NCBI GenBank assembly: GCA_963522035.1
Contig: CAUQYP010000091.1
Coordinates: 1-15,709 of the forward strand
Direction of reading: 5' to 3'
DNA length: 15,709 bases
Origin: Noviherbaspirillum_A sp963522035
GTDB taxonomy: Bacteria; Pseudomonadota; Gammaproteobacteria; Burkholderiales; Burkholderiaceae_D
Positions 13,668-15,709 of the stretch are shown here, in pieces. Both the position numbers and the translations under genes were made by a program. Below the pieces are notes generated by a model. That model was not told where the DNA came from. It saw only the letters and a list, made by a program, of their open reading frames with translations, and did not search any database. The stretch's first letter is position 1. The number at the start of each line of letters is the position of its first letter.

Positions 13668-15328
13668 CCGACAGGAATCCTCCCGACACGTCGGACATCG
13701 GCGACGTCCCCGCCGCACTGCCTGTGCCGAAGCGGCGCTGGGCCATTTCCATCGTCTGGCTCATACCGCTGGTGGCAGTCCTGGTCGGCGGCTGGGTCGC
13801 CGGGAATTACCTGATGTCGCGCGGCTCCACGATCAGCATCGAGTTCGCCAATGCCGACGGCCTGGAAGCCGGCAAGACCAAGGTGCGCTACAAGGAAGTC
13901 GACATCGGCACGGTTTCGGGAATCGCCATTGCCAAGGACCGCAGCCATGTGATCGTCACCGCCAAGATGGCCAAGCAGGCGGATGACCTGCTGGTGGGCG
14001 ACACCAAGTTCTGGGTAGTGCGGCCACGCGTTACGCTCAACAGCATCAGCGGCCTGGGCACGCTGCTGTCTGGCGCCTATATCGGGCTGGACGCCGGCAA
14101 GTCCGCTGAAAGCCAGTACGACTTCAAGGGCCTGGAAACGCCGCCGCCGATTCCTTCCGACCTCCCGGGTCGGCGCTTCGTGCTCCATGCGGACGACATC
14201 GGCTCGCTGTACGTCGGCGCGCCAGTGTATTACCGGCGGGTCGAGGTCGGCAGCATCACGAGCTACAAGCTCGATGACAACGGCCGCGGCATCACGCTCG
14301 AAATCTTCGTCAACGCGCCTTATGACAAGCTGGTGACGACCAACGCGCGTTTCTGGCATGCCAGCGGCATCGACGTTTCCGTCGGATCGTCAGGCGTGAC
14401 CCTGAACACCGAGTCGCTGACGTCCATCATCGTCGGCGGGATTTCCTTCCAGGCGCCGGAGGAGGCCAGGCCCACGGAGCCGGCCAAGGTCGACGCCAGT
14501 TTCACGCTCTTCGACAACAAGGCCGGTGCGCTCAAGCTGGTCAACCAGGAAGTGCATAGCTACATACTCTATTTCGACGAGTCGCTGCGCGGCCTGACGC
14601 CCGGCGCGCAGGTCGATTTCCGCGGCATACCGCTGGGCGAGGTGAAATCGGTCAGCATCGAGTACGACCGCACCGAGAAGGCGGTGCGTTTCCCGGTCGA
14701 GATCGACATCTACCCGGAGCGCATGCGCTCGCGCTATCGCGTCGGCGCGCCCGAGATGTCGGCCATGGAGCGCAATCCGCAGGGCCTGCTGGACCGGATG
14801 GTGGCACGCGGCTTCCGTGCCCAGCTGAAGAGCGCGAACCTGTTGACCGGCCAGCTTTATGTCGCGCTGGACTTCTTTCCGAAGGCGCCGAAGGCCAAGA
14901 TCGACTGGGAAAAGAAGCCGGTCGAACTGCCCACTGCGCCGGGTGCGCTGGAAGACATACAGCAGACCATCGGCAATATCGCTGCCAAGCTGGAGAAAGT
15001 GCCGTTCGACACACTGGGCACCGACGCCAGCCGCGCGCTGAAGTCGCTGGACGCTGCGCTCAAGAGCGCGAACAGCACGTTGAAGCAGGCCGACACCACG
15101 CTGTCGCAAGTCGACGCCAGCATCGTGCCCGAACTGCGCAGCACGCTGGAACAGGCGCGCAAGACCCTGGGCAGCGCGGAGAAAACCCTGTCCTCGGACG
15201 CGCCGGTGCAGACCGACCTGCGCGACACGCTTGCCGAAGTCACCAAGGCTGCCCGTACGCTGCAGGACCTGGCCGACTATCTGAGCCGGCACCCGGAGTC
15301 GCTGTTACGCGGCAAGAAAGGCGATTGA
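13664..15328 (+). CDS. pqiB: PqiB, triple-MCE-domain membrane bridge protein
   Basis: PqiB forms hexamers of stacked MCE rings and a long coiled-coil needle that spans the periplasm and conducts lipids between membranes. The 554 residues fit the family (E. coli PqiB is 546). After a short cytoplasmic N-terminus there is one membrane anchor, WAISIVWLIPLVAVLVGGWV (26-45). Three MCE domains follow: about 55-145 (FANADGLEAGKTKVRYKEV), 168-265 (SLYVGAPVYYRRVEVGSI) and 296-408 (RGLTPGAQVDFRGIPLGEV). Residues about 428-545 are helical with heptad-like repeats (ALKSLDAALKSANSTLKQAD), forming the needle, and the protein ends RHPESLLRGKKGD, a typical PqiB C-terminus. It overlaps pqiA by 4 nt and is followed by pqiC after 1 nt. 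Confidence 0.96.
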   Translation: MTDRNPPDTSDIGDVPAALPVPKRRWAISIVWLIPLVAVLVGGWVAGNYLMSRGSTISIEFANADGLEAGKTKVRYKEVDIGTVSGIAIAKDRSHVIVTAKMAKQADDLLVGDTKFWVVRPRVTLNSISGLGTLLSGAYIGLDAGKSAESQYDFKGLETPPPIPSDLPGRRFVLHADDIGSLYVGAPVYYRRVEVGSITSYKLDDNGRGITLEIFVNAPYDKLVTTNARFWHASGIDVSVGSSGVTLNTESLTSIIVGGISFQAPEEARPTEPAKVDASFTLFDNKAGALKLVNQEVHSYILYFDESLRGLTPGAQVDFRGIPLGEVKSVSIEYDRTEKAVRFPVEIDIYPERMRSRYRVGAPEMSAMERNPQGLLDRMVARGFRAQLKSANLLTGQLYVALDFFPKAPKAKIDWEKKPVELPTAPGALEDIQQTIGNIAAKLEKVPFDTLGTDASRALKSLDAALKSANSTLKQADTTLSQVDASIVPELRSTLEQARKTLGSAEKTLSSDAPVQTDLRDTLAEVTKAARTLQDLADYLSRHPESLLRGKKGD

Positions 15329-15329
15329 G

Positions 15330-15608
15330 ATGAATAGCACGATCAGCAAGAACAGCCTGGCGAGCCTGGCCGTCGTGGTCGCTGCGTTGTGCGCAGGCTG
15401 CGGCAGCGCGCCGAAGGAACGTTTCTACACCCTGGCGCCGACGTCCGGCGCGCTGCCGTCGGCGGCATCCTCGGCCGCTGCCCAGCCGCGCACCAGCGTC
15501 GCCATCGGCCCGGTCAGGGTGCCGGACGCGGTGGACCGGCCGCAGATGGTGGTGCGGGAAGGACCCAACCGGGTCGAGATACTCGAACAGCAGCGCTGGG
15601 CCGGCTAG
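15330..15608 (+). CDS. pqiC: PqiC-like lipoprotein, 5' part ending at a premature amber codon
   Basis: PqiC is the outer-membrane lipoprotein that receives the PqiB needle. The ATG starts 1 nt after the pqiB stop. Residues 1-24 form a lipoprotein signal: a hydrophobic stretch (LASLAVVVAAL) and Cys24 in CAGC, with Cys instead of the usual Leu/Val at -3. The mature part has RFYTLAP and the conserved block VDRPQMVVREGPNRVEI followed by LEQQRWAG. In PqiC proteins this block is followed by a leucine-rich helix, but here TAG (15606-15608) interrupts after 92 residues. The same frame then continues with family-like sequence to the window end. The family is normally about twice this length, so this is a truncated or nonsense-mutated copy, or a sequencing error. 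Confidence 0.75.
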   Translation: MNSTISKNSLASLAVVVAALCAGCGSAPKERFYTLAPTSGALPSAASSAAAQPRTSVAIGPVRVPDAVDRPQMVVREGPNRVEILEQQRWAG

Positions 15609-15709
15609 CTGCGCAGCGAGGTCGCGCGGGCGCTGGTGGCCGGCTTCGGGGTGCGGTTGCAGGACGCGCAGGTCAGCGCGGGCGACACCCACGCCGGGCG
15701 AAGCGCGGC
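15609..15709 (+). pseudogene. pqiC: In-frame continuation of pqiC beyond the amber codon
   Basis: Directly after TAG the same frame reads LRSEVARALVAGFGVRLQ and stays open to the last base. In intact PqiC proteins RWAG is followed by such a segment, so this is the missing remainder. No frameshift is needed: one base change (for example TCG to TAG) would explain the interruption. The 3' end is beyond the window. No start codon with a Shine-Dalgarno is evident just after the stop. Confidence 0.65.

Overview
The window looks like chromosome of a betaproteobacterium, most likely order Burkholderiales and perhaps family Oxalobacteraceae. It is GC-rich with strongly GC-biased third codon positions. 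The mog–yjgA/pmbA block, the argH–algZ–algR arrangement and a pqi operon with a split pqiA all fit that placement. The genus is my inference and I ran no database search.

Layout. (1) Positions 1-104 hold a hexanucleotide tandem repeat cut by the window edge and two small palindromes. (2) Positions 105-1993, minus strand: a carboxylesterase, the molybdopterin adenylyltransferase gene mog and the ribosome-associated protein gene yjgA/darP, tightly packed with an 11-nt overlap between the last two. (3) Divergent to these, 2069-3433: pmbA (tldE). (4) Positions 3603-8301: a TRAP transporter locus. Two very similar Tat-type substrate-binding proteins lie in tandem on the plus strand, and the membrane genes dctQ and dctM lie on the minus strand. 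The two sides converge on a bidirectional terminator near 5978-6014. (5) Positions 8302-8888: a gene-poor gap with a good sigma70-like promoter for dctQM, a doubtful 40-codon ORF, and a REPIN-like element made of two inverted REP units that each start with GTAG. (6) argH on the minus strand is divergent from algZ-algR (a LytS/LytTR-type two-component system) on the plus strand. (7) Positions 12326-15709, plus strand: a pqi operon of two half-length pqiA genes, the triple-MCE protein gene pqiB, and a pqiC lipoprotein gene interrupted by an in-frame amber codon. The window ends inside pqiC.

How the genes work together. The TRAP genes together encode a complete importer, probably for a small organic anion, with a choice of two periplasmic receptors. 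AlgZ and AlgR form a sensor/regulator pair joined by a 4-nt overlap. PqiA1, PqiA2, PqiB and PqiC would build an inner-to-outer membrane lipid-trafficking bridge, but the amber codon in pqiC puts its last component in doubt.

I did not find a clearly undescribed system. The items most worth following up are the pqiC amber codon, the REPIN-like element, and the duplicated receptors that converge on a single dctQM pair.
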